Origin: Enhydrobacter sp.
Lineage (GTDB): Bacteria; Pseudomonadota; Alphaproteobacteria; Reyranellales; Reyranellaceae
Assembly: GCA_026126105.1 (NCBI GenBank)
Contig: JAHCJV010000040.1
Coordinates: 1-48,851, forward strand
DNA: 48,851 bases
Direction: 5' to 3'
Part shown: positions 22,644 to 33,364 of the stretch, one piece after another
How the letters are laid out: each line of letters opens with the position of its first letter
Numbering within the stretch: the first letter of the stretch is position 1
Notes under the pieces: generated by a model
The model's database searches: none
Told to the model about the DNA's origin: nothing
The model's input: only the letters and a program-made list of their open reading frames with translations
Position numbers and translations under genes: made by a program

Positions 22644-23869
22644 CAATTGACCTTGGGAATGCTGAATACCTGGCCAGGATAGATCAGGTGCGGATTGCGG
22701 ATCTGGTCCTTGTTGGCTTCGAAGATCATGGTGTGACGCCAGCCCTCGCCATAATGGGCGCGCGCGATGTTCCAGAGATTGTCGCCGCGAACGACAAACA
22801 GCCGGCGAGTCTTATCCCCGGCAACTGCGGCCACGGCAAGGCGCGCAAACGGCAACTCGAGTCGCGACGTGGGCTTGCCCTCTTGCGAGAGGCGATCGAG
22901 CCTCAGCATGTGTTGGCCTTCCCGGATCGGCTCGGCAGGTGCCATCTTCCAGCGCCCGTCGGGACCGGCCTTGCCTTCGGCCACCACCTTGTCGTCGATG
23001 TAGGCCCGCACCGTGGCACCTGGCGTCGCCTGGCCAGTGATCGTCGTCTGGCCATGCTGGTCGTAGTCCATTGTCGAGACCTGCAGGTCCCTCGATCTGG
23101 GAACGCCCTGCTGAGCCGGCGACTGCATCAACGTCGCCGCGCCAGACGGCGGCACGAGCAGGACCATCGTCTGGTCCCTGCTGACCTCGGGTGTCGCAGG
23201 GCTGGACGGCGCTGCAGCGTTCTTGGCGGCCAACGGGGCGGGCGCGGGCTCAGGCACGACGGCGACGACGACTTGCTCGGAGGTCACCGGTGCCCGCCCA
23301 TCGATGTGATGAACGACCCGCAGCTCATGCTGGCCGGATGCCAGCGGCGGATCCTGCAGCAGGATGACCCATTCGCCGCGCCCATCCGCCTCGCCACGCG
23401 CGATCTCCTTGCCGCCGTCGAGCAGCACGACTTTCGAGTTTGGCGCTGCGCGGCCCGCAATCACAGCCCGACCGTCTGCCCCGATCCGGGCAACGTCGAA
23501 ACTCGGCGCCATCACGGCAGCCGTGGAGGCCGCCCGAGCAGCAGGAGCAGCAACCGGAGGAGCCGGAGCAGCAGCAGCAGGAGCAGCCGGAGCCGCCGAC
23601 GGTGCCGAAACGGCAGGAGCGACGGTGGCTGGAGCAATGCCGGGCGCCGGAGTCGTGCTCGGTGCCGGCGCGGCCGCCTGCCGGGTCGCAGCCGACGCTG
23701 GCGAAGGCGAAGGCTGGGAACTTGCCGGCACTGGCGTGGACGTGGCGCTCGCGGTAGGAATGGCAGCCATCGCCGCCTGATCGTTTTTCTTGCCGCGCCA
23801 GGCGACGCCGACGGCCGCGGCGATTACCGCCGCGCCGACCGCCACCAGCACCAGAACTGTACGTGACAT
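22643..23869 (-). CDS. Membrane-anchored LysM-domain protein
   Basis: About 408 aa. An N-terminal membrane anchor (RTVLVLVAVGAAVIAAAVGVAW) is followed by an Ala/Pro-rich linker of about 110 residues. Two Ig-like repeats follow, each with the pattern G-x-A-x-P-x-[SA]-x-V and a D-G-[RE]-W (about 125-215 and 255-325). A C-terminal LysM domain (VVRGDNLWNIARAHYG...IRNPHLIYPGQVFSIP) would bind peptidoglycan. ATG 23869 with GGAG is preferred over 23896. Overlap with psd (TGATG) couples the genes. Function beyond wall binding unknown. Confidence 0.82.
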   Translation of the reverse strand: MSRTVLVLVAVGAAVIAAAVGVAWRGKKNDQAAMAAIPTASATSTPVPASSQPSPSPASAATRQAAAPAPSTTPAPGIAPATVAPAVSAPSAAPAAPAAAAPAPPVAAPAARAASTAAVMAPSFDVARIGADGRAVIAGRAAPNSKVVLLDGGKEIARGEADGRGEWVILLQDPPLASGQHELRVVHHIDGRAPVTSEQVVVAVVPEPAPAPLAAKNAAAPSSPATPEVSRDQTMVLLVPPSGAATLMQSPAQQGVPRSRDLQVSTMDYDQHGQTTITGQATPGATVRAYIDDKVVAEGKAGPDGRWKMAPAEPIREGQHMLRLDRLSQEGKPTSRLELPFARLAVAAVAGDKTRRLFVVRGDNLWNIARAHYGEGWRHTMIFEANKDQIRNPHLIYPGQVFSIPKVN

Positions 23870-24007
23870 GTATCTCCCACTGGTGCGACGACCCACCGCA
23901 AGTGGCGTCGTGCTCCGCCTCCGCGAAATGATACCATGGCGTTTCGCTGCGGAAAGGCGTCGAACGACCTTTTACCGCCCTTCTCAGCCCGAAAAACAGT
24001 GTGAACC

Positions 24008-24613
24008 GTGTCCAAAGCAGCCTTTTCCCCCCTGCCCTCTTCCATCTGCGTCTTCTGCGGCGCCCGTTTCGGTTCCGCACCCGGAAGCCGCGAACTGGCT
24101 GCGGAGCTGGGTGAACTGCTGGCGCGAGAGAAAATGACCCTGGTTTACGGCGGGGGCGGCGTTGGCTTGATGGGCGTGCTCGCCAACGCGGCGCTGAAGG
24201 CCGGCGGCAAGGCCGTCGGAGTGATCCCGCGCTTCCTGCTCGAGCGCGAAGCTGGGCATCCAGCTCTGACCGAAACGGTCGTGGTGGAGAACATGCATCA
24301 GCGCAAGCTCGAGATGTTCGAGCGGTGCGACGCGATCGTGGTCCTGCCCGGCGGCCTCGGCACGCTCGAGGAGTTCTTCGAGGTCCTCTCCTGGCGGACG
24401 CTCGGCCTGCATTCCAAGCCGATCGTGATCGTCGATCTGGGCGGCTACTGGCAACCCCTGGCGGCCCTACTGCGGTCCTGCGTCGACGGCGGCTTCGCCG
24501 AGCGCTCGCATCTCGATGTCGTGGCCTTCATCGATTCGTTGGATCATCTCCTGCCGACCCTGGCGGCGATGCCGCGCGACATCGCGGGTGAGAAGCAACT
24601 CGACCGGTTCTGA
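24008..24613 (+). CDS. LOG-family protein (TIGR00730), nucleotide phosphoribohydrolase
   Basis: A 201-aa Rossmann-fold protein. Motifs: CVFCGARFG near the start, LVYGGGGVGLMG, and the catalytic PGGLGTLEE preceded by RK in MHQRKLEMF. LOG-family enzymes cleave AMP-type nucleotides or cytokinin riboside monophosphates to base and ribose phosphate. In bacteria they are often linked to purine salvage. The start is GTG 24008 and no clear RBS precedes it. Confidence 0.88.
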   Translation: MSKAAFSPLPSSICVFCGARFGSAPGSRELAAELGELLAREKMTLVYGGGGVGLMGVLANAALKAGGKAVGVIPRFLLEREAGHPALTETVVVENMHQRKLEMFERCDAIVVLPGGLGTLEEFFEVLSWRTLGLHSKPIVIVDLGGYWQPLAALLRSCVDGGFAERSHLDVVAFIDSLDHLLPTLAAMPRDIAGEKQLDRF

Positions 24614-24671
24614 TCGTCCGTTCCCCGCGGCGCGCGACGGGCCGCCTTGCCGGCTCCGTCGCGCATTGTTT

Positions 24672-26288
24672 TCAGGCACCGTGTTCCTCGCGAATCATTT
24701 CGGCGGCGCGCTCGCCGATGATGGCGCAGGGAGCCTGGGTGTTCCCGGTCGTGACCCGCGGCATGATGGAGCCGTCGGCCACCCGCAGCCCCTCGACGCC
24801 ATAGACGCTGAGCGTCGCGTCGACGACCGACATCTCGTCGCGCCCCATTTTCGCGGTGCAGCTTTGGTGCCAGTAGGTGACCGCGGCGTCGCGGATGTAG
24901 CGATCGAGCTCGGCGCCTTTCACGCTCCCTGGCATGGCTTCGCCGCGAACGAAGGGGCGGAATGCCCGCGCATTGCCCAGCTCCCTGCAGAGTTCCACGC
25001 ATGCTGCCGCCGTCGTTACGTCCCTGGCGTCGGAGAGGAAGTTCGCCTCGATCGCCAACGGAGCTTCGGGATCGGTGCTCAGCAGGCGCAGGCGTCCCAG
25101 ACTCTCAGGGTGCGCGAGCCCCGCGAACATCGTCCACCCGTGCGCCGGCACACCTCGCGCAGCCGTTCGCTCGCTCGGCACCGGGAACTCGACCTGGCAG
25201 AACAGCAAGTCCGGTGCATCCAGCTCCGGCCGGCTCTTCCAGTACAGGGTCGCCTCACTGCCGCTGTTTCGCGGTGCCAGCGGTTCTGAGAATTCCCAGG
25301 TGCAGCCGAAGGAAACGTGGTCCTGCAGGTTCCGCCCGACGCCCGGGAGGTTCTGAACGACGGGGATCCCAAACTTCTCCAGTTCCGCGCGATCGCCGAC
25401 ACCCGAATGCATCAGGACCTTGGGTGTCTGGATCGCGCCCAGCGACAGCACGACTTCCATTCGGGCCTCGATCACCATCGGCTGCCCCTTGTGCACAAGC
25501 TCGACGCCGATCGCCCGTCGACCCTGAAAGACGACCCGTCGCACCAACGCCTCTGTGAGAACCGTCAAGTTGGGTCGATCGAGCCAAGGATGGACATATG
25601 CCCGATAAAGCGAATGACGCCGTCCATTGCGCACCAGCATATCGGTGATGGCGGCCCCGCCGGCCTGTTCCATCATAAGTCCGTTAGGGTGATCGAACAC
25701 CGGGATGTCGAGCTCGCGCGCGGCCTCCAGCATGGCGAGCGCGATCGGGCTTGGAGAGGACGCCGGCTGCACCCAGACCGGCCCTCCCGTTCCTCGGAAC
25801 TTCGGATCGGGAGCGCCCTGCCAGTTCTCGATCCGGCGAAAGACCTCGACCACGTTCTCGTAGCCCCATCGCGGATCGTCCGCCTGCGACGCAAAGAAAT
25901 CCCAGTCGCTTCGATGTCCGCGCGCCCAGACCATGACATTTATGCTCGACCCGCCGCCCAGGCCCTTGCCCATGGCCATCGGAATTTCGCGTCCGTCTAG
26001 ATGGGGGTTGGGCTCGGCGCGAAATCCCCAGTCGCGATCGCTGCCGAGATTGGCGGGCCACAAGGCCGGATTCAGAACCGAGTCGGACTCGTCGCTGCCG
26101 CCTGCCTCGAGCAGCAAGACCCGAGCTGCAGCGTTCTCCGCCAGTCGTCGGGCGATCACGGCGCCAGAGGATCCAGCGCCACACACGATGAAGTCATAGC
26201 TGGGCTGAAGTGCCGATGTCAGCCGCGCCTGGTTCTCACGCGCGCGTCGCGCGAAATCCGGGTGATTCGAATAAACAGTATCGTCCAT
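24672..26288 (-). CDS. GMC-family FAD oxidoreductase (choline/alcohol dehydrogenase-like)
   Basis: A 538-aa flavoenzyme. FAD-binding loop GAGSSGAVIA near residue 37, then LLLEAGG, MGKGLGGGSSINVMVWARG (GMC signature 1) and GAIQTPKVLMHSGVG (signature 2). The C-terminal catalytic region has YWHQSCTAKMG with the active His and GNTQAPCAIIGERAA. ATG 26288 with GGGAG is preferred. Relatives oxidise choline, long-chain or aromatic alcohols; the substrate is not assignable. Divergent from an OhrR-like regulator and probably under its control. Confidence 0.88.
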   Translation of the reverse strand: MDDTVYSNHPDFARRARENQARLTSALQPSYDFIVCGAGSSGAVIARRLAENAAARVLLLEAGGSDESDSVLNPALWPANLGSDRDWGFRAEPNPHLDGREIPMAMGKGLGGGSSINVMVWARGHRSDWDFFASQADDPRWGYENVVEVFRRIENWQGAPDPKFRGTGGPVWVQPASSPSPIALAMLEAARELDIPVFDHPNGLMMEQAGGAAITDMLVRNGRRHSLYRAYVHPWLDRPNLTVLTEALVRRVVFQGRRAIGVELVHKGQPMVIEARMEVVLSLGAIQTPKVLMHSGVGDRAELEKFGIPVVQNLPGVGRNLQDHVSFGCTWEFSEPLAPRNSGSEATLYWKSRPELDAPDLLFCQVEFPVPSERTAARGVPAHGWTMFAGLAHPESLGRLRLLSTDPEAPLAIEANFLSDARDVTTAAACVELCRELGNARAFRPFVRGEAMPGSVKGAELDRYIRDAAVTYWHQSCTAKMGRDEMSVVDATLSVYGVEGLRVADGSIMPRVTTGNTQAPCAIIGERAAEMIREEHGA

Positions 26289-26318
26289 GATCGAACTCCC
26301 TGGCCTACATCCCATAAG

Positions 26319-26396
26319 TATTGCGATATTTAATAGCGCGATATCTTTTAGGTAGGTTAGACGGCGAACTTGTCAACCGAGACAGTTATCGCGATA
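26319..26396. promoter_or_regulatory. Operator cluster: three TAtcGCGATA-type palindromes
   Basis: TATTGCGATA (26319-26328), TAGCGCGATA (26334-26343) and the perfect palindrome TATCGCGATA (26387-26396) lie between divergent GMC oxidoreductase and MarR/OhrR-family genes. The first two are 15 bases apart. Symmetric 10-mers in an AT-rich divergent promoter fit a dimeric MarR-type repressor that controls both genes. Confidence 0.55.
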
Positions 26397-26447
26397 TATT
26401 TTCTGACGGCTAAGCTCCGGCGTCCCGGGCAAGCACAGGAGGCAAAC

Positions 26448-26927
26448 TTGAGAAAGGTGAAGGTCCGAAATGCAGTTCCCGCCCACCTCGAAGATCAGCT
26501 TTGCTACTCGATCTATTCCGCCAACTTGGCTATCCAGCGTGCCTACAAGCCGTTGCTGGACGAACTGGGGCTGACCTATCCGCAGTATCTCGTGCTCAAC
26601 GTGCTCTGGTGCGACGATCAGCAGAGCGTCGGCGCGATTGCCGATCGGTTGGGGCTCGAGTCCAGCACGCTCACGCCGCTGCTCAAGCGCCTCGAAGGCG
26701 CAGGTCTGGTGCATCGGGCGCGCAATCCGGAGAACGAGCGGCAGGTGGTCGTGGAACTGACCGGCAAAGGCCGTGCGTTGCGCCTGAAGGCAGGTTGTTT
26801 AGGCGAGGCGCTGCTTGCATTCTCGGGGGAGACTGCGCAGCGACTGGCAACTCTCAACGCCGACGTGCGGCGTCTGCGCGATGCGATCTACGCGAACATC
26901 GGAGGCTGGAGCCTCTCGGGAACGTAG
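26448..26927 (+). CDS. OhrR-like MarR-family regulator
   Basis: A 159-aa winged-helix repressor. The OhrR pattern is strong: an N-terminal reactive Cys (C19) in LEDQLCYSIYSANLAIQRAYKPLLDELGLTYPQYLVLNVLW, recognition region IADRLGLESSTLTPLLKRLEGAGLV, wing RNPENERQVVVELT. In OhrR this Cys is oxidised by organic peroxides, releasing DNA. TTG 26448 is chosen because a perfect AGGAGG lies five bases upstream. No ohr gene is adjacent; the neighbour is a GMC oxidoreductase, so the effector may differ. Confidence 0.83.
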   Translation: MRKVKVRNAVPAHLEDQLCYSIYSANLAIQRAYKPLLDELGLTYPQYLVLNVLWCDDQQSVGAIADRLGLESSTLTPLLKRLEGAGLVHRARNPENERQVVVELTGKGRALRLKAGCLGEALLAFSGETAQRLATLNADVRRLRDAIYANIGGWSLSGT

Positions 26928-26942
26928 CGCGGAGGAAGCCGC

Positions 26943-27266
26943 TCACGCGCCGATCTTCAGCGCCGCGATCTGCCCGTCAGCGAGCAGGAACGCAAAGGTG
27001 AGCAAAGCCGGGCTGCCTGGAAACTGTCCAGTCACCCTGGCTCGGACGACGGTGAGTTCCTGCTCCTTCCGAAGCTCGCACGGCTCCGCAGTGTGACTGT
27101 ACTGCGCCTTGGCAGCGCGCCACCACGCCTCAATGGCGTCGCGACCGACATGCGTTCTGCCTTCGTCCATGACGACGGCTTCGGGCGCGAACGCACCCGT
27201 GGGAGCAACGTGGCCGGTGGCCTTGTCTGCGTCGAAGTAGGCTTGGATGGGGGCTGGTAGGTCCAT
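26943..27266 (-). CDS. SnoaL/NTF2-like protein
   Basis: A 107-aa small alpha+beta-barrel protein: a helix pair at the start (PIQAYFDADKATG), FAPEAVVMDEGRTHVGRDAIEAWWRAA, then beta strands ending FAFLLADGQIAALKIG. This is the NTF2/SnoaL pattern (a helix, then the 'D-E-G-x-x-x-x-G-x-x-A-I' motif). AAGGAG six bases before ATG 27266 decides the start; the frame is open further. Function unknown; relatives include isomerases and polyketide cyclases. Divergent from a LysR regulator that probably controls it. Confidence 0.82.
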   Translation of the reverse strand: MDLPAPIQAYFDADKATGHVAPTGAFAPEAVVMDEGRTHVGRDAIEAWWRAAKAQYSHTAEPCELRKEQELTVVRARVTGQFPGSPALLTFAFLLADGQIAALKIGA

Positions 27267-27320
27267 GACGGTCTCCTTGTCGAATGCGGCCTGCGCCGGT
27301 GATCTAAGCGTCGCTGCTGA

Positions 27321-27367
27321 TCCCGAAAAGAGGGACAAAGCGGGATGCGTCGTCCCGAATCTCGGGA
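27321..27367. promoter_or_regulatory. LysR operator candidates
   Basis: A perfect palindrome TCCCGA-ATC-TCGGGA (27353-27367) and a partial copy TCCCGAAAAGAGGGA (27321-27335) are 32 bases apart, centre to centre, about three helical turns. They sit between the SnoaL-like gene and the divergent LysR gene, the usual place for a recognition and an activation site. Confidence 0.55.
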
Positions 27368-27379
27368 TAAAACAGAGCA

Positions 27380-28282
27380 ATGTACCGGCCTTCACTCGGC
27401 GATCTCGACGCCGTCGTCGCCATTGCCCGTCACGGTTCATTCAGGGGCGCGGCCTTGGTGCTCGGCATGTCAACGACGGCACTGAGCAACGCCGTGGCCA
27501 AGCTGGAGGCAACTCTCGGCGTGCGCCTGTTCAACAGGACGACACGCAGCGTCTCCCTCACGGAGGCCGGCCACACCTTCGTCGAGCAGGTGAGCCCCGC
27601 CCTGCGGGATATTCATCATGCCATGGACGCGGTTCGTTCACGGCAGGCGACACCCTCCGGCACATTGCGCATCAATGCCTTCGTCGCCGGCGCGCGGGAA
27701 ATCATTTCGCCGCTGGTGGTGGAGTTCCTTCGCCGGCATGTCCAGGTGCATGTGGACTTGGTGACCGAGGGCCGGTTGGTCGACATCGTCGGCGAAGGCT
27801 TCGATCTGGGCGTACGCCGAGCGGACCTCGTGCCCGCCGACATGATCGCGGTCCCGCTCGGCCGACCTCAACGCTACGCTGTCGTCGCCTCCCCACAGTA
27901 TTTCAAGCAGCATGCAAGGCCTCGCATACCGGCGGATCTCATCACGCATCGGTGCATTCGCACCCGCCTGCCGGCCGGGGCGATATTCAGATGGCATTTC
28001 GAGAAGCGCGGCGAAGCGGCCCAGATCGATGTGAGCGGGCCGATTACCCTGGATGAAGCCAGTCTTGCGCGCTCGGCGGCTCTCGAAGGCGTGGGCATCG
28101 GCTTCTTCCTCGAGCAGGATGTTCGTGACGAGATCGCGACCGGACGTCTCGCGCGCGTGCTCGAGGACTGGACGCCACCACTGGCAGATCTTTGCCTCTA
28201 TTATCCGGGACGGCGCAATCGGTCAGCCGCCCTGAAGGCGTTCGTCAACCTGGCTCGCGAACTCAAGAAGACAGGGTCATAG
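27380..28282 (+). CDS. LysR-family transcriptional regulator
   Basis: A 300-aa regulator. The N-terminal winged helix-turn-helix (LDAVVAIARHGSFRGAALVLGMSTTALSNAVAKLEATLGVRLFNRTTRSVSLTEAG) is a textbook LysR domain. The C-terminal substrate-binding-like domain follows from about residue 90 (SGTLRINAFVAGAREIISPLV...). It resembles the DsdC/PecT-like group acting on a neighbouring divergent gene, here the SnoaL-like gene. The inducer is unknown. Confidence 0.9.
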   Translation: MYRPSLGDLDAVVAIARHGSFRGAALVLGMSTTALSNAVAKLEATLGVRLFNRTTRSVSLTEAGHTFVEQVSPALRDIHHAMDAVRSRQATPSGTLRINAFVAGAREIISPLVVEFLRRHVQVHVDLVTEGRLVDIVGEGFDLGVRRADLVPADMIAVPLGRPQRYAVVASPQYFKQHARPRIPADLITHRCIRTRLPAGAIFRWHFEKRGEAAQIDVSGPITLDEASLARSAALEGVGIGFFLEQDVRDEIATGRLARVLEDWTPPLADLCLYYPGRRNRSAALKAFVNLARELKKTGS

Positions 28283-28512
28283 TGGACTCGACCAGGAGAG
28301 ATGGCCTGACCGCGTCACCGCGATGGTCGCGCCCGGCAAATTGCCGGAGCGGCGATCCCTCACATCACATGAGCGCTCGCGGGCGCGCGGGACGCGGTCA
28401 CCCTGGCCCGTCCGGAGATTGCCTTTCCGTCGCGGCGGTGCAACAAGACGGGCCATTAATCAGCAATAGATCAACTCGAGCCGAACCCAAAGCGGCGCAC
28501 GGAGGTGCAGGT

Positions 28513-30735
<2,223 letters not shown>

Positions 30736-30792
30736 CGCGCTCGGGATGACACCGCTCTTGTAGACTTCTTGAGGATTCGGGAGGGACCGAGG

Positions 30793-32010
30793 ATGCCGAA
30801 GATCAAGGTCAGGAAGCCCGTCGTCGAGATGGACGGCGACGAGATGACCCGCATCATCTGGAAGTTCATCAAGGACAAGCTGATCCTTCCCTATCTCGAC
30901 ATCGACCTGAAGTATTTCGATCTCGGCATCGAATACCGCGATCGAACCGACGATCAGGTGACGATCGATTCGGCAAAGGCGACGCAGCAGTACGGCGTTG
31001 CCGTGAAGTGCGCCACGATCACGCCCGACGAGGCGCGCGTGAAGGAGTTCAACCTCAAGAAGATGTGGCGTTCGCCGAATGGAACGATCCGCAACATTCT
31101 CGGCGGCACGATCTTCCGCGAGCCTATCGTATGCCAGAACGTCCCGCGGCTGGTGTCGAGCTGGACCCATCCGATCGTGGTCGGCCGCCATGCCTTCGGC
31201 GACCAGTATCGCGCGACAGACTTCGTCGTTCCCGGCAAGGGCAAGCTCTCGATCAAGTTCACGGGCGACGACGGCACGGTCATCGAGCATGACGTGTTCG
31301 ACTTCCCCGGCAGCGGCATCGCCATGGCGATGTACAACGTCGACGAGTCGATCATCGGCTTCGCGCGCAGCACGTTCAATTACGGGCTGAACCGCGGCTG
31401 GCCGGTCTATCTGTCGACGAAGAACACCATTCTGAAGGCTTATGACGGCCGCTTCATGGACCTGTTCCAGAAGGTCTTCGACGAAGAGTTCGCCGACAAG
31501 TTCAAGGCCAGGAACCTCACTTACCAGCATCGTCTGATCGACGACATGGTCGCCTCCTCGCTGAAATGGCACGGCGAGTTCGTGTGGGCGTGCAAGAACT
31601 ACGACGGCGACGTGCAGTCCGACTCGGTGGCCCAGGGCTTCGGCTCGCTCGGCCTGATGACCTCGGTGCTGCTGACGCCGGACGGCAAGACCGTCGAGGC
31701 GGAGGCCGCGCACGGAACGGTGACCCGCCACTATCGCGAGCACCAGAAGGGCAAGCCGACCTCGACCAACCCGATCGCCTCGATCTTCGCCTGGACGCAG
31801 GGTCTCAAATACCGCGGCACGTTCGACGGCACGCCCGATGTGGTGAGGTTCGCCGAGACGCTCGAGAAGGTCTGCGTCGAGACGGTCGAGAAGGGCAAGA
31901 TGACAAAGGACCTCGCGATCCTGATCGATCCGGCCCAGCCTTATCTCAATACCCACGACTTCCTCGACGCGCTCGATGCCGGCCTGAAGGCCAGGATGGC
32001 AACGTGGTAG
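30793..32010 (+). CDS. icd: NADP-dependent isocitrate dehydrogenase, dimeric eukaryote-like type
   Basis: A 405-aa enzyme of the type II (eukaryotic IDH1-like) group. It starts VRKPVVEMDGDEMTRIIW, then SPNGTIRNILGGTIFREPI (substrate Ser/Arg region), TYQHRLIDDMVASSLKW, and the NYDGDVQSDSVAQGFGSLGL signature, with NADP contacts in EAEAAHGTVTRHYREH. Same reaction as the preceding monomeric enzyme but non-homologous. GGAGG eight bases before ATG 30793. The gap to the upstream gene is 57 bases with no terminator, so co-transcription is possible. Confidence 0.95.
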   Translation: MPKIKVRKPVVEMDGDEMTRIIWKFIKDKLILPYLDIDLKYFDLGIEYRDRTDDQVTIDSAKATQQYGVAVKCATITPDEARVKEFNLKKMWRSPNGTIRNILGGTIFREPIVCQNVPRLVSSWTHPIVVGRHAFGDQYRATDFVVPGKGKLSIKFTGDDGTVIEHDVFDFPGSGIAMAMYNVDESIIGFARSTFNYGLNRGWPVYLSTKNTILKAYDGRFMDLFQKVFDEEFADKFKARNLTYQHRLIDDMVASSLKWHGEFVWACKNYDGDVQSDSVAQGFGSLGLMTSVLLTPDGKTVEAEAAHGTVTRHYREHQKGKPTSTNPIASIFAWTQGLKYRGTFDGTPDVVRFAETLEKVCVETVEKGKMTKDLAILIDPAQPYLNTHDFLDALDAGLKARMATW

Positions 32011-32017
32011 CGCCGAG

Positions 32018-32692
32018 TTGATCGTCGGCGGCGCCGACGGTTGTCGCGCCGGCTGGGTGATCTGCCGGCGGTACGCGCTGGGCATTCTGGAGGTCGCGGT
32101 CGTAAGGACCCTCGCGGAAGCCTGCGAGGGTCTTTCCATTCTGGCCATCGACATGCCGATCGGCCTCGTCGACACGCCACGCCCCGGCAGGGCGTGCGAA
32201 CGCGAGGCGCGTGCGCTGCTGCCGGGAAAGGCGAGCTCGGTCTTCCCGACGCCGTGCCGGCCGGCCCTCGCCTGCACGGCCCATGCGGAAGCCAATACGC
32301 TCAGCAAGACGCTGGGCGTCGGCATCAACCGGCAGACCTTTCACCTCTTCCCGAAGATGCGCGAAGTCGACGCGCTGATGCGCAGCGACCGCGAGCTGCA
32401 TCGCGTGGTCCACGAAGCGCACCCCGAGCTCGCCTTCGCGCGCATGAACGGCGGCAGGCCGGTGCTGAGCAAGAAGCGCCAGCCCGACGGCTACGCGGAG
32501 CGCCGTGCGCTGCTCGCACGGCACGGCTTCGACACGCCGGTAGAGCGCCTTTCCGGTGCGGCGCGCGACGACATACTCGATGCGATCGCGGTCTGCCGGA
32601 CGGCGACGCTGATCGCCGCCGGCACCGCGACCCGTCTCGGCGCGGCCGACGAGCGGGATCGCCATGGCCTGCCGATGAACATTTGGTTCTGA
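32018..32692 (+). CDS. DUF429-family protein (RNase H-like fold)
   Basis: A 224-aa protein. Pattern: GGADGCRAGWV at the start, AIDMPIGLVD, ARALLPGKASSVFPTPCRPAL, HEAHPELAF and DDILDAIAVCRTA at the end. These acidic positions (Asp, Asp, Glu, Asp) resemble an RNase H-like nuclease site, as predicted for DUF429. No activity has been assigned. It starts with TTG seven bases after the IDH stop and is probably in the same transcript. Confidence 0.8.
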   Translation: MIVGGADGCRAGWVICRRYALGILEVAVVRTLAEACEGLSILAIDMPIGLVDTPRPGRACEREARALLPGKASSVFPTPCRPALACTAHAEANTLSKTLGVGINRQTFHLFPKMREVDALMRSDRELHRVVHEAHPELAFARMNGGRPVLSKKRQPDGYAERRALLARHGFDTPVERLSGAARDDILDAIAVCRTATLIAAGTATRLGAADERDRHGLPMNIWF

Positions 32693-32758
32693 CCATCCGG
32701 AGACGGGAGCACCCAACCCCTGCTAGACTGCCGGGCACAAACGATCTCGGGGGTAGAG

Positions 32759-32965
32759 ATGAAGTCGATCGCCGTCGCAGTTCTGGTCGTCGCGGCCCTT
32801 GGCGCCTGCGCGCAGAAGCCGGCCGAACCAGTGCCGGTGGCTGCCGCCAACCCTCTTCCTCCCGCATTCCAGCCGTATTGTGGTCCGGTATGGTCCGTCG
32901 CACGGCAAGGCTACGTCAGCATCCCGTGTCCGGCTGGCACCAGCTACGACACCATTCGACAGTGA
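32759..32965 (+). CDS. Small lipoprotein (68 aa)
   Basis: A signal peptide MKSIAVAVLVVAALGAC with lipobox LGAC at Cys17, then a Pro-rich linker and YCGPVWSVARQGYVSIPCPAGTSYDTI, where two Cys may pair. A good RBS (GGGGGTAGAG) precedes the ATG. Envelope protein of unknown function, alone on its transcript. Confidence 0.72.
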   Translation: MKSIAVAVLVVAALGACAQKPAEPVPVAAANPLPPAFQPYCGPVWSVARQGYVSIPCPAGTSYDTIRQ

Positions 32966-33109
32966 TGCGGCGCTGGAGCCATTGCGCCCCTGACCGCGGA
33001 TCAGGCGATCCGGCCTGACGCAACAGACGAAACCATGCCCGCGCATTGCACAATCTTGCGGAAACCAGCTGTTCGTAAGGTGAAGCATCAATAGCTTCCC
33101 GGACGAACA

Positions 33110-33259
33110 ATGTTTCGAGAGATCGGTAACACCCTCAGTCGGCCACGGATAGCGAGACGCAGAAGGGACGATGCGACCTTCATCGTCATCGCCACGCTGG
33201 TAGCGCTCCTTTTCGTCGCACAGGCGGGCTGGGTCATCGCGCAGCAAGCGCATCCCTGA
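33110..33259 (+). CDS. Small single-pass membrane protein (49 aa)
   Basis: MFREIGNTLSRPRIARRRRD, then one hydrophobic helix (ATFIVIATLVALLFVAQAGWVIA) and a QQAHP end. A basic cytoplasmic N-terminus before one helix is a classic small membrane protein layout. RBS weak. Too short for standard ORF cut-offs; function unknown. Confidence 0.45.
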   Translation: MFREIGNTLSRPRIARRRRDDATFIVIATLVALLFVAQAGWVIAQQAHP

Positions 33260-33302
33260 ACCGCTTCGCGCGTCGGCGCCGGCACGCGCCGGAGAACCGT
33301 GG

Positions 33303-33328
33303 GGAACTTCTCCAAGCTTTCCTGCGTC
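33303..33328 (+). promoter_or_regulatory. Near-consensus EcfG promoter (GGAAC-N17-CGTC)
   Basis: On the plus strand GGAAC, 17 bases, CGTC, with the last -10 base mismatched. It is 36 bases before the GTG start of the L,D-transpeptidase gene, giving a leader of about 30 nt. A general-stress input to wall remodelling is plausible. Confidence 0.35.
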
Positions 33329-33364
33329 ATGTCCATGAGCCAATCGGCCTCGAAGGAGAGAGTC

